This document shows positions 45,900 through 57,415 of a stretch of DNA of 64,000 nucleotides, one piece after another; the first letter of the stretch is position 1; each line of letters begins with the position of its first letter. Position numbers and translations under genes: made by a program. The notes beneath the pieces were generated by a model. The model did not search any database. It had not been told where the DNA came from and saw only the letters and a list, made by a program, of their open reading frames with translations. This DNA is from Climacium dendroides (Eukaryota; Streptophyta; Bryopsida; Hypnales; Climaciaceae): positions 31,018,001 to 31,082,000 of the forward strand of contig OX467086.1 of assembly GCA_950106755.1 (NCBI GenBank), in the 5' to 3' direction.

Positions 45900-47790
45900 A
45901 AAGATTTCTAGCGCTAACTAGAAGACCAAAATTGGATAAAAATCCAACTTTTGGAGATCAATTTTTCTAAGAAAAGTAATTAGCCTAGGCTCTTTAGTAG
46001 GTGTAAAGGAGTAAGAAAAGACCCTGATTTGACCTTAATCCGATTACGTATGCTCCCCGTACGCCGGTCAACTCCACGATTAATCTTTAAATTTGCCAAT
46101 TTTGGAGGATCTTAATGGTTTTGCATCTTCTGACTATCGGAATGCCATGAAACTTATTGGAGCTTGTTATTAACATAAAAGAAGCTACCATAATTTTTAG
46201 TGAGATTTTATCGCTGCCTGGGTAATTTCTAGGAATTCCCCATCATTACTTTCAGCGGTTGACTACCTGGAAAAAAATCTTTTGAAGTTCAGAAAAAATT
46301 GAGAATTTTCACGGAACCTCTCATGGAGTTCCACAAGGGATGTGCAAACTCATATTCCCGTTTTGCACATCTAAGGAGGGAGAATCAAATCCTGCTATCT
46401 CCTTTAACTTCCGATAAAAAAGGAATCTTCCAAATAAAAGGGAATCTTGGTAAGCCGTTTGTTCCGTTGGACTCCTGGCATGATTTCTACTTCGAACTAC
46501 CATACTTAAGTTGTAGATGCCCTCCTATGATTCGTCTTGAGTTTTCTTCATTTGTAGGCTAACAATTGGAGTTTCTACTATTTTGCCAATGGAATGGGAA
46601 AACTGAAACCTCTCTTTGGGAATCTATACTAAGGTTTTTACATAGTTCCCTTGGACCAATTTGATTAGGATCTGTCACTGAAAGGCAGGTTTAGACAAGT
46701 TGGGCAATTTCTACTAAACATGATTATTTTGTACAATTTCTGGGTTTCTACCCTATCTACATGTAGAATTTGGGTACAAATAACAAGAAATGCCTCAATT
46801 AGGACCAATGGTTATATTGGTATGTGACATCTCCATTTTGGTTATTCACTCTTTTTTGGGCTTTTTGTATATAAAACTACACTCAAAACTTTATAAAATC
46901 CAAAAAAAACAATTCCGAATCATGAGTGACCAAATGAGCACTCACAATCCCTCCCAAGACTTTGCATGCAGAACTAATTTTTATCAAATACCTAAAGTAC
47001 AACATTATATATGTGTTGCTCACTAAAAGTGAACAGTTGATGAGATTAGTATAGTATGTGGAACTTCTTCCAAGCATTCAAAATCTTTCTAATCCTTTTG
47101 TGTTTTACATTGTTGAAGATTGAATGTTTTATTTTCAAAATTGTTACAAATACATGTTGGATATTATAAGTCCTCAAACCCAAGTTCTTGCATTACAAAA
47201 ACAAAAAAAGATGTTCAAGTATATATTTTTGTACAAGAGATGCTTACATTGTCTTCAAAATACCATCTTCTATCACTTCTTGCATTTTCTAGAGGGCTAC
47301 TCTTGCATTTTGGGGGGACTTGTAGTGGCATAACTTATATTTTGGGACAATTATTAAAATGAAAATTACATTCCTTGATAGCTCATTTGTTTAAGTATCT
47401 TCAAAATATTTCATAAAATCATGTTCGAAATTCAAATCACATGAGGTAACCCTAAATCTCCAAAGTCCTCCATAGTTCTTTTCGGTCGTTAGATGCTTCA
47501 TTCTAGTGTTGACCCAAAAATTTTATGTTATTGCAATGAACTATGCAAAAACATTAAGTTAGCAAATTAGCAAATTAGCAAATTTTTTTTTTTAAAACTA
47601 AATTTGTTTTTTGTCTTAATGTCTTAGAAGCTTTTAACTTATTAAAAAGTTTATTTATATTAATAGTAAAAAGGAGTTTTCATGAGTAACAATACTATTG
47701 CTAATATGATTACATGTATAAGAAATGCGAATTTGGAAAAGAATCGTTGAAGTACCAGCCACTAATATTACTTGAAATGTCGGAAGAATT
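45900..47790. other. AT-rich intergenic, nothing recognised
   Basis: The longest frame (46299-46562 plus, 87 codons) has no recognisable features. AGCAAATT is repeated three times near 47560-47582. Confidence 0.4.
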
Positions 47791-47796
47791 TCATTA

Positions 47797-48925
47797 CAAG
47801 ACTAGTGGTTGGCGCTTGCTATGCTACGCATTCACCATAAAAATTTCATAAGAATTTTTATGTATTAGATAGAATGAAGAGCAAGAATTTAGATAAAAAT
47901 TACTAAAATCTTCATATAATTTTTTTTATAAATAAGCATATACTGAAATAAACAATAGAAATGTAATGAATGATGAATACTATAAAAGATACACATACAT
48001 TAGAATGCATTAGAAATTTGACTCCATTATTACAAACAATGGCAACCTAAATAGAAGAATTTAAAGGAAAAACTTGTCAATCTCAAAAGCTTCTTAAACA
48101 ATTCAATTGTTGTGAAATCCAAAATTTCTTCAATTGAATAAATTTCTCAAAATCATTTGGTAGTCGCAATAGAAAATTGAAATCATGAAAGCTCAAAGCT
48201 CACAAAAACACAAAATCATAGAAGTGCAAAGAAGTTTAAAGCCAAAAGAAGCAATGCATTTGCTACCTCTATAATATCATCCTATGGATCCTCTTTAATA
48301 TCACCTCAATTGCAACAACTATATTATTTCTATAATATCATCCTTGGTAAAAAGTAATATTAGACATGGTTTTCATAGTGGACGGACGTCCGGTTTGCCC
48401 GTCTGTCCGATTCCCCCGATAAGGCGTGGATGCTATAGTCGGGGCGCGGACAGGATCGTCAGGGCGTGGACGGGATCGTCAAGGCGTGAACGGGATCGTC
48501 AAGGCGTGAATGGGATCGTCAGGGCGCGGACGGGATCGTCAAGGTGCAAAACTCTCAAAATTAAAGCCATCCGGACCGTTCGTCCGTCCGGTCTGGTTTG
48601 CCCGTCCGTCCGGTCCAGTTCACTCATTATGACAACCCTGATATCAGAGGTGGTTGCGAAGTGCTACTCTATTTTAGTAATATGACATTGTGTGAAAATA
48701 TGATTTCTATGTATGCATGATTGGAAATATTTTTATAACATTATTAAAATAATTATTTTAAATACTTATCGAAATCATTATTATGCATTAGATTGAAATA
48801 TATCAAAAATTTATTAATATGTGATACAATGAATGCGTAGCATAGTAAGTACAAACCCCTAAGTATTAATGGTAGCATTTGTACTATTATAGAGGGAGTT
48901 ATAATTTTAGTAGTATGATGATGCT
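47797..48925. mobile_element. TIR-like element with CTAGTGG/CCCCTAAG edges, copy 2
   Basis: Matches 8687-9560 through most of its length, including the shared outer flank TATTAATGGTAGCATTTGT. It is interrupted by a 270-bp MITE at 48368-48637 that copy 1 lacks. Confidence 0.6.
48368..48637. mobile_element. MITE with GGTTKTCATA ends and GC-rich core
   Basis: The ends are GGTTTTCATAGTG and TCATTATGACAACC. It is absent from the homologous site near 9290. The core is rich in GGACGGACG/CGTCCGTCC words, and 48441-48545 holds five units of a 20-bp minisatellite, GGCGYGGACGGGATCGTCAR. High GC contrasts with the AT-rich host repeat. Confidence 0.65.
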
Positions 48926-48929
48926 TTGT

Positions 48930-49470
48930 TTAGACTTGGTTTAGGTTCGGCAGAGGTTTGGTTGAGGTTCGGTTTGGGTCCGACAGAGGTTCGGTTTAGG
49001 TTCGGTGGAGGTTTGGATAGTCGTCTTTTTTGTGCCTAAGGTTTGCATTCAGAAACGAGTCTTCGATATTGCGCCTCTCCCCGCACAGTGCTATTTCGTT
49101 GTTGCGTCTCTCCCGCGCGCATTTCTGTAGCTTGCGTTGTCGTCGTCTTTGTGAAGATTATTGTTTGTCCTGTCTGTGCGGAGCTACGGGAGCAAAATTT
49201 GGACTTTGTTCTTCAATTCAGGTGCGGTAGATCAGCTCGAGTAAATCTCGGCGTAGTGGACAACCTTCAACAGATTTTGGAGCTCCTTCAATTCCGGTGC
49301 GGTGCTTGTGGATACCTTGTTTGGACTCTTTCGTTGCAGCTGCGCTCTCCAAAGTCGGCGTCATTGCGAGGTACGTTCTCCGTTGGTTTTGGATTTAGGT
49401 CCTTTCATTGCGAGTTGCTTCATTTCTTTACATTTTTGAATCTTGGTGCGAATTGATTGTTTTCTAGAAT
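48930..49470 (+). other. Less AT-rich block with AGGTTCGGTT repeats, function unknown
   Basis: 48935-49015 repeats AGGTTCGGTTTAGGTTCGG-type words about five times. 49030-49460 has near-even base composition, a 137-codon plus-strand frame (49043-49456) without recognisable domain, a twice-used CAATTCMGGTGCGGT word and a possible donor GAGGTACG near 49368. It could be a 5' exon or UTR of an unrecognised gene. Confidence 0.3.
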
Positions 49471-49574
49471 TGCACGAAACCACGTACATCTTGCACTATA
49501 GTTTGGTTGTTTTTATCTGCGTTGATGTCTGTTTGTTGTGATTTTGTGTTTATCTCAAAGCAGTTGTATGCAGT

Positions 49575-49759
49575 GTTGTCATATCAGGCGGGTTGAGGTC
49601 ATCGGACGTCCAGAACAAACGGACAAACCGGACAAGACAGATGGACCGTCCGTCCACTGTGACAATTCCTAGGTTGTCACATCGGGTGAGTTGGGGTCAT
49701 CGGACGTTCCAAACGAACAAATCGGACGGGACTGACGGATCGTCCGTCTATTGTGAAAC
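49575..49759. mobile_element. Two adjacent MITE copies of the GTTGTCAYA family
   Basis: The first runs from about GTTGTCATATC (49575) to GTGACAA (49665). The second runs from GGTTGTCACATC (49672) to TTGTGAAAC (49759). Both contain GGTCATCGGACGT near the left and CGTCCGTC near the right, matching words of the 48368 element. They are about 90 bp each, in tandem with a 6-bp gap. Confidence 0.6.
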
Positions 49760-50257
49760 TTAGGTTGTATGTGTAGTGGCAGTATTTAGTTTCATTGGTT
49801 TGTGTGCCTTCATTGTTGTTGCTTTTTTGATGGGGTTCAATCTTAAGGACTTTCATTTTCAATAGTTGTTCAGTCCATTCTGTTGTGTTCGTTTGAAAAT
49901 GGATTAAGATCATAAGAGCACTATAGATTACATTTAACGTATCTTATTAGCTTTCATTGAGTTCCATGTCACTTTAACTTCTGTGTTCAGTATTCGGGAT
50001 TGAGGACTAGTGCCATTGCACTTCATCTATAGCTGCAAGGGATTCCGAGTTCTTGGAGTCTTAACAAACGAAGTAATCTTGTTATTCTGGGCTGAAGAAG
50101 CAGAGTATTGAACAGGCACCTAGCTCAGTTAATCACTACATTCCAATTGATTGCAATGCCAACCATTCTTGAATAATCTAAAGCCATGCAAACACAGAAG
50201 AATTTGTTAGAACAAGGACACCCTATAACCACGCACATGCTGATGCTGTTGACAGGA

Positions 50258-50562
50258 TTTAGAGCGGTTGCTCTAAACCTCATGTTCCATAATAAGCATT
50301 GTCGATGTGCAGAGCGACCGCTCTAAACCTGCACTTGTGAAATCGGCCAGAGTGGTTTAAAACGGTCGCTCTGAACTGTGAGCGAGTTCATTATGGAGCA
50401 GGAGGTTCACAGCGACCGCTCTGAACCTCCTTGTGAACGAAATCATAGCAGCAATTGAATTCGGCCACAGAGAGGTTTAGAGTGGTCGCTCAGAACCTCT
50501 TGCTCCATAATGAACTTCATTATATTCATTATTTTGAGAGGTTGGGAACCTCTCAAAATAAT
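50258..50562. repeat. Array of GAGCGGTCGCTC palindromes and nested hairpins
   Basis: Five dyads of the form AGAGCGNNCGCTCT flanked by AACCT end at 50274, 50324, 50372, 50422 and 50492, so four are 48-50 bp apart and the fifth 70 bp on. A 23-bp inverted pair (about 50386-50408 and 50493-50515, one mismatch) encloses two of them. A perfect 16-bp stem with a GGG loop occupies 50528-50562. No gene lies inside. Confidence 0.75.
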
Positions 50563-50747
50563 ATTGTCTATTTACATGTCTACAATCCGAATGTTAATCC
50601 TAGACAATTTAGGTTCAGAATCACTACATTTGTTAGTTGTAACATTGTAATTTCCATTAAAATGAGAGTTTTGTCACCAAATACATATAGATTTGGGTTA
50701 TGTTGTGTTTGTAGTCATATAAATGAATATTGAATCCTTTGCTGATC

Positions 50748-50857
50748 ACCAAGTCATGCGCTGAACGGTTGGTTGTAAGAATTCATCTCCTTCAAACGGT
50801 CTGAGTTCGATTCCCGTTGAATTCATATGAGCGACTGGAAGAGATACATGACTTGGT
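50748..50857 (+). repeat. tRNA-like segment framed by an 11-bp inverted repeat
   Basis: A-box-like TGCGCTGAACGGTTGG (50757-50772) and B-box-like GAGTTCGATTCCC (50803-50815) have tRNA-like spacing. The unit is bracketed by ACCAAGTCATG (50748-50758) and its exact reverse complement (50847-50857). It lacks a standard acceptor stem and CCA-compatible end, so it is more likely a SINE or tRNA relic than a tRNA gene. Confidence 0.5.
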
Positions 50858-51174
50858 ACTGCTATGTGAACTTTGCAGGTAGAAAAGTTGTAACAATCAA
50901 CTGGCCCCCTATCCAAAATTGTGACAAGTGCTTAACACGTTAACATAATAAAGAGTGGTTATACCCACTACCCTTTTCTTCAATCGTATTACATTTTGAA
51001 TTGACTTTAGACTGATATTAAGCAAGTAAAATAACATAAAATATCGAGAAAAGAGTACGTGCAAACATATAATAGTAAGTATATTTACATAAATTTGAAG
51101 ATTACAAAATAATCAATATCCACTGTATGAAGCTAACATACTATATGCTAATTTGAGGATAATATTCCACAAAA

Positions 51175-54012
51175 TCAAGTATATGAAGCCAAGCTTTGGT
51201 TGATGACTTCAATTTGAGCTATAGGAATCTTGATCCTGCATTCGCGGGTACCTTTTCTATTCTAGGACTTCCATGCTGTCATCAAAGCATTTGTTTTTTC
51301 CCATAGCGGTGGTTCGATTTCATCAACTTTTCAACGTAGACCTCTTTCACTGTCCCATCCTGTATAGAAGTCACAAACATCCTGATTCCTTGATGTTGGA
51401 CAAAAATATTGAATGAGCACGCATTTCGGCTTCTCAGGATTACAATTCGGATCAGACAACGCCCTTGCAATCCAAACCGGTCGACTATCACCATCTGAGG
51501 GTTGGATTGCAACAAAATAGCCATCAAAGAGATCCCGACCCACCCTAAAGGATGGTTGTGGGCGTCCACGCAAAGGCCCAACATAGGCCTCATCTTCTCC
51601 AAACTCTTCACGATCTTCACCATCATCTTGTAACTAATCCTTTAGAGTTGCTTGAATTCGAGTAGTTGGCCAAAAACCATCCTTTAAATCAGTAGAAGCA
51701 AGTAATGGTTCTTGCAATGCCACCTTCACATCACGCCAGTAGTATACCAAATGCTCATAGCGTCTTCGATATTCTCCAGTAATGTCTGCATTGCACAAGT
51801 TCTCCCAGTACTTCACAAAGCCAGATATACCTTTCAAAATGTCATCTAGTCCTCTCATTTCCTTCAACAAAATTGGCAACGACTCTCCACAGGGTCACAA
51901 ACTATGCTCCTCAGAATCTTCTTTCCACAACTTAATACCTCTACCATCCTCCCCTAACCAATCCACGTCAGTGCACAACAATTTGTACTTCATGACCAGA
52001 CATCCCGTTGAATCTAAGTAGAACTTCAGTTGTTGTGGTTTTGTGTGTCCAACAAGAGTCTCATCACCGTCTACAAATGCACCTGCAATGAATCCTTTGA
52101 AATCGGGCACCTCTTCTATGAGGTGAGGGATAGTAGGAATGGGCTCCACGTCCATGAACGACTTCATCAACATCGGGATTGTTGGAAAATTCTCCTTCTT
52201 CAATAGCATGCTCCATCTTCCAAACAACGCATTAATGTCGTCGTGGGTATGACCCACAATCATGAAGTTTACATACACTTCACGGAAGATCTTGTTCGCA
52301 ACAAGTAGAGACCAAAAATAGAAAACATATCTATTTTTGTTGTCTCTAGTAGCATTGTCCATTTGCACATTGAGAATAGGTAGCAAAGGTGTCGTTGGAA
52401 CCAAGTTCTCTGGTAGTGGGGGTAGAGATGAGATGCACATCTCTGCACCCTTAAGCACCACTGCGAATAAATTTGTCGACCCCGACCCTTCAAACAACTG
52501 TCAAGAAGACGACTTTGGTGGCAATTCAAGATCCCGCAACAACTTTGCCATAGAGCCTATGATATAGTTTGAATTGTGGGGAAAGAGGTTCAATCCGTAA
52601 TGAGCATAACGGACATCAGCATGACCATGTGCAATCATGCCAGTGACAGACAAAGGCAACTTCATGAGGCCATCAAGGTCTTTACTTTTGTGGGAAAAGA
52701 CCGGGGAAGCAGTTTTGGCATGATCCATCTTGTCGTGCATGATTGTAAGGCATTCATGCGGAAAATTATGCAAGTGGTAGCAATTTGTATATTACAACTC
52801 CCTGTGAACACGAGCAACAGCACGATACTTGTCCAACCTAATGGACCACTTCATAGCAGTTTGAGATCTAGCAAGAGCACCCTTCATGAGCTCTTTAAAT
52901 TTGTCACAAGTAGCGCATCGAGCAAAATTGTCTCTTGGCTTCTTCACTTCATACTCTAGGAACCTTGAAGATCGAATCTTGCTCAAGCTTGAAATTGAGA
53001 CCTCCTTCAATCCAAAAGTAGCATTAGTTTCATTGATTGCTTTCATCTAACCCTTCCATTGGAATGTAGCTGGTAGAATCCTAGACACGACTTTTTCTCC
53101 TGACTTCAAAGTTCGTGTACGATGAGGCATGTGATCCGCTTCCTTGTCGAGGATGCACTTCAAAGTAGCAGTAGCTTGTTTAGTGTGTTTCCTAGGCTTC
53201 ATTAATTCTATATTGTCATGTGCTGTTGCCTCTCAACCATCCTTCATGTATGTTTGATAGCGATAGAACGTGGCTTCTGGTACCCCAAAAATATGCATTT
53301 ATGCTTGCATACACACAGGTATTTCTTCAATCATCACCATCGTTCTGCCATGTAAGTCTCAATGAATTTGTCTATGTACTTCAATTTTCATAAAGGCTCT
53401 ATGCTTGAACGTTGAATTCCGATACATTCGTTCCCGGAAGGCTTGAATCTTGTCCTTAGGAAATGGTTGAACACAATTTTGGCTGCAACAGACTTTACTA
53501 GACACCAAGTTGATAGAGTCTTGAGTGAGTAAGTCATTTGATTTTATGGCAGTTTTGCGAGGAGGATTTCTTATAGTACTTGCGTATGGTCTAGCAAATG
53601 TTGACGATGGCGGGTTTAAGAGAGTTGCTTGCAACCGGTTGAAATTATCTCGAGCCTCATGGTCATACAAGCTTGTCCTACGGCAATGGACAAGATTTAT
53701 AGACCAAACAACTAAGGAGTACACTTACTCTTGTGAGATATCCAATTCCAAATGTGTCTTGGAAATGAAGACTGCTACATGAGTGTCTCCGAGAGGGTCG
53801 TTGCTTCCAAGCACAAGGTCAGAATCCACACTATGGCAAGTACCTTCTCCAACAAGGACGCCTTCATTGTTGTATAGAGTAACGCACTTTGTATTCCAAA
53901 GACAACACGGAAGTCCTTCACACACTGGAATGTCAGCATTCACTTCCCCGGAAATATGGTATTCGTCATCAGAGAAGTCCATATTGTCGTCCGCTAACAA
54001 ATTGGAATCCAT
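51175..54012 (-). pseudogene. DUF7869-type transposon-like protein, ten in-frame stops
   Basis: Family of large proteins of unknown, probably transposon-related function; the name is from memory. Exon 1 (54012-53729) starts MDSNLLADDNM and is acidic. A 51-bp intron with donor GTAAGT (53728-53723) and acceptor TAG ends at 53678, and the join keeps frame. Then come a Cys region (VCCSQNC), HIFGVPEATFYRYQTYM, a second Cys pair (CATC), and the core with NVQMDNATRDNKNRYVF and VGHTHDDINALFGRWS, typical of the family. A C-terminal part contains FRVGRDLFDGYFVAI. Internal stops start at 53359, 53299, 53233, 53047, 52792, 52501, 51895, 51634, 51331 and 51262; the frame ends at 51175. No frameshift occurs in about 834 codons. 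The intact length would be about 930 residues. The 51-bp intron is short for plants. Confidence 0.75.
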
Positions 54013-54158
54013 GATAACTACAAATGAAAGAAGGTATTACACAGTTAGGGAATAGCCAAATGTCAAGTTCAACAAAATGCTTGAAACAAAAGATCAATTG
54101 AACATAGGTTTGCAAAAGCTAATCTAGAAGATCAAACTAAAAAAATGTTTCTCCGTCT

Positions 54159-55253
54159 GCAATTCAAGTCGGTAAGAGCTGAATTGTAAGGGTGCTAATT
54201 ATGTTACTACAATCATACTACATGATGTTTATAGACATCTAATAAATCCAATCGTAATTTGATCAAGGTTCTTGCAGGTCAGTTAGTGCTAAACTAGAAG
54301 TAAAATAAAGTCACTGGAAATCAATTGAAATTGAGTTCCAAGTGAAATCCATGTGAGGAAAATATTTCGATTTATTGGAAATGGTATAATTTACAATATT
54401 TGTAGTCAAATCTTCAATAGTAGAATGTACAGTTCAGTCCGTTACCACCTAAACTGCACATGAAGAATTTCTTTAATTCTGGCAGGTTCAAGACAAATAG
54501 ATAAAAGACTACAACTTACTTGGAATACAATGCTAAATAAAACTCTCGGCAATACGACTTGATTATCAAGATTAAATCAACAGTCATCCTGTTGTCTAAT
54601 ATTTGTAAAGCCAATCCAAAACTCTACGGTGTCAGCATTCTCTCATAGACATTTGCAATTTAGGTGGTAGCTACCTGAATTGCACAGCCCACCATTCAAC
54701 TTGTGACAAAAATAATCTGTTGAAACACCAATTTAACTCGGTTACATCTATGATGTACAGAGATGCAAAATGTCTATACATATCAAATGCCAATGCATCT
54801 AGATGTGCTCATTATATTTCTTCTTAAATGTTTTCCTAGTTGACAATTATATATTAGAAGGTTGTGCATTTCAGATTGATACCACCTGATTTGCACCCCA
54901 TGACCAAGAAACATACGTTACGTCCAGGCTAGGAAAATAAAAGAGTGTATCTTATGAAGATTACGATGTTCCATACAAGGTGTTACAATTCAGATTGATA
55001 CGAGCTGATCTGCACAACCAACTACACAAACATCCGGTACAAGCAAATAAAGAAGGAATAAAAGTTTATCCCAATAGGATTAAAATTTTCAATTCAAGGC
55101 GTCACAATTTAGGTTGATACGAGCTGATCTGCACAACTCACCAAACAATAATACAATATTTTTCATTAGAGGCAGATATCTAGGATTCTCGAGTGTCCAA
55201 ATTGTTTTATATACATTTCCAATTCAAGTCATAGCGACCTGAACTGCACAAAC
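54159..55253. repeat. Seven copies of a dyad motif upstream of the DUF7869-type gene
   Basis: About 33-bp copies start at 54159, 54429, 54654, 54866, 54985, 55104 and 55219, the last four 115-119 bp apart. The general form is CAATTCAGRTTGATA followed by SGASCTGAWYTGCACA. The two halves are imperfect reverse complements (AATTCAG against CTGAATT). They lie 5' of the gene on its coding strand. Iterated subterminal motifs are known as transposase-binding sites in several DNA transposons; here that role is inferred. Confidence 0.7.
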
Positions 55254-55592
55254 AACAATTAATTGTAGAATGACCTCGTGTTTTGCGGCGGGAAATGCGG
55301 TTTCCTAATGACTATCACTATCATTGGGATAACACAATATGCCAAACAAAATGAAATCACAACAATACCAGCCAATAACTGGGGACAAAAATTTGGCTTT
55401 CATTCCAATGGACCAAGGATTCACGGTCTTGATGACCAATTCAATTCATCATTTCTTGAAAGTTGTACTTCAGATGGAGTCAAGTTCTTTACAAGTAGAA
55501 TCAATTATAAACGTTACTTGGTTACAAGCTGAATGACATTCAACACAAAACTTGATTGGCATTCCTGAAAATGCAAGAATCGAGTCCATTGA

Positions 55593-55760
55593 AAGTCCGA
55601 GAGAGCACACTAGTATCCCGAGAAAGCACACTGAAGCCTTATAGAGCGCAGAAGAAGTCTGACATAGCACACAAAAAGTCCGACAGAGAGCACTGGAAGC
55701 CTGAGAGAGCACGCTGAAGCCCGACTAAGCACATTGAAGTCCGATAGAGCGCACTGAAAC
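55593..55760. repeat. Minisatellite, 8 units of 20-21 bp
   Basis: Consensus AAGYCCGANAGAGCACACTG. The minus-strand Cys/Leu/Ser-rich frames here are a by-product. Confidence 0.85.
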
Positions 55761-55950
55761 TAGCACTGTAATTCGTATTGCAAAGCATAGAATGATTACA
55801 GTGCATCAACTCCTCACTAGATTCAGAGATGCACAAAGTAGATTTTACAGCGTAGGTTCAAGACAATTGTCACCTATAAGCAAGAGACGTCTTCAGAAAT
55901 ATCGCTGTGATCCAAAACAACAACAACGTCGTCATAAATTGAAAAAAATT

Positions 55951-56088
55951 CCACAAATAGAGCGCGAGGTAAGCATCACATGAAACTGTGATGGCAATCG
56001 GAGTGACGAAGGAGGACGTCCACAAACACAGTGCGAGCTAAGCATCACATGAAATTGTGATGGCAGTCGGAGTGACGAAGGAGGACGT
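55951..56088. repeat. Tandem duplication, 2 x 69 bp
   Basis: Copies 55951-56019 and 56020-56088 differ at only a few positions. Each carries ATCACATGAAA followed by TTGTGAT (a small hairpin) and GACGAAGGAGGACGTCC. A 15-bp palindrome-like AGACCGTGACGGTCT follows at 56092-56106. Confidence 0.85.
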
Positions 56089-56384
56089 CCAAGACCGTGA
56101 CGGTCTGAGAGACCTCCTGGCGGGAGAGAAGACGCGCCAAAAGAATTTAGGATTTTGAATTCATGAAATTTCCTTGATAGAAAAGCAGACCCGGATTTGC
56201 GACAAAATTATGCTTGCTCCTGCCAGCACCGATCCAAAAATATCAGGAAGCCACATTTTCGTGGACCAGCATAACATTATTCACCAGAGTTGGGGGGTAC
56301 CCTTTTGCTTCCCCCGAAATCGGAAGCCCCCAGCCCTGGAACTTTCCAAAAAACTTAGTCACGTTAAAAAATGATCTGCAAGCA

Positions 56385-56614
56385 CCAGACCTACACCCGC
56401 TCCGTGGACTTCGGCGCCCGTGCTAGAAAAAGAATGGCTGTCACCCAAAAACTGAAACCTAGTATAGTAGTTCTTGACTTTTTAATACCTGGCCCCGGAC
56501 CAGACCTGCACCTGCTCCGTAGACTTCGGCGCCCGCGCTAGAAAAAGAATGGCTGTCACCCAAAAACTGAAACCTAGTATAGTAGTTCTTGACTTTTTAA
56601 TACCTTGCCCCGGG
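56385..56614. repeat. Tandem duplication, 2 x 115 bp
   Basis: Copies start at the CCAGACCT words at 56385 and 56500. Near-identity spans CTTCGGCGCCCG, AAGAATGGCTGTCACCC and TTCTTGACTTTTTAATACC. No gene is seen, and low divergence implies recent duplication. Confidence 0.85.
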
Positions 56615-57089
56615 CCAAGATCATGGGCCAGATCATGAACCCGTCTAGAGGCTGTCTAATTCACATACCTCTTCCACAACAAATGGAGAACCTTGACTTT
56701 AATTTAAGACCCTACTAGGCATCCCAGAGGGTATTATCCCTCTCTGACAGGGAACTCCACAACCCAGTTAGTAATGTTATGAGATTCTCTTCAAAGAATT
56801 CGATGTACCTTGCCAGCAACTTCCTCGCCGAAATTTAGTACAAGATTCTACTTCCACCAGCTTGCGGTATTTTTGAGTATACTTTTTTAACCAAAAAAGC
56901 TCAATGAAATCATGAAATTGTGGTACAATGTGGCTCCATAACATTGTATACCAGACTCGCAGACTTCCCTTTTGCTTCCGCAGGGAGTAGGAGCCCCCAG
57001 CAAGGAAGTTTCTCGAAAGATCTACGTGGTGAGAGTTGATGTGGTACAATGAGCCCAAAAGAGGCAATCACTCTCCTAGTTCAAATTAG

Positions 57090-57415
57090 TTGCCCCCCCT
57101 CCTCTCTTGAAAAATCACAGGCCGTTGATTTTATTTTGAAAAAAATACTTCCCTTCCGAGATGCCGTCTATTTCTCAAAAAATTCAAGCCATTGATCCAG
57201 ATCCAGATTTAATCCGAGCCGTCCAAATATGAATCCAAAGTACGGTCTAAATATGTATACAAATACAAATACCAAATACGATATAGTACAATATGGTTTT
57301 GAATACGATTTCAGATATGATACGAATATGAATACAATACTGATATGGGATTTATCCCATATCAAATGCCCCCCCCCCCACTTGGAAAATACAAAGGGGG
57401 AAGGGGGGGAGCATA
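57090..57415. mobile_element. MITE-like repeat with GGGATTTATCCC palindrome, copy 2
   Basis: Homologous to 24040-24345 in the same orientation, including GATATGGGATTTATCCC (57342-57358) and CCCCACTTGGAAAATACAAA. It contains C and G homopolymer runs at 57368-57380 and 57397-57410. Confidence 0.5.

Noticed and set aside
49043..49456. 137-codon plus-strand frame
   Set aside because: No domain; the block is noted as a possible exon or UTR but this frame is not supported.
50757..50815. Functional tRNA gene
   Set aside because: A and B boxes are present but there is no pairing acceptor stem or normal cloverleaf.
53359..53724. Separate small genes in 51331-54012
   Set aside because: These frames are consecutive pieces of one reading frame separated by stops or a short intron; several apparent starts are GTG or TTG.
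55593..55760. Possible CRISPR-like array
   Set aside because: Contiguous 20-21-bp units without distinct spacers, in a eukaryotic context; it is a minisatellite.
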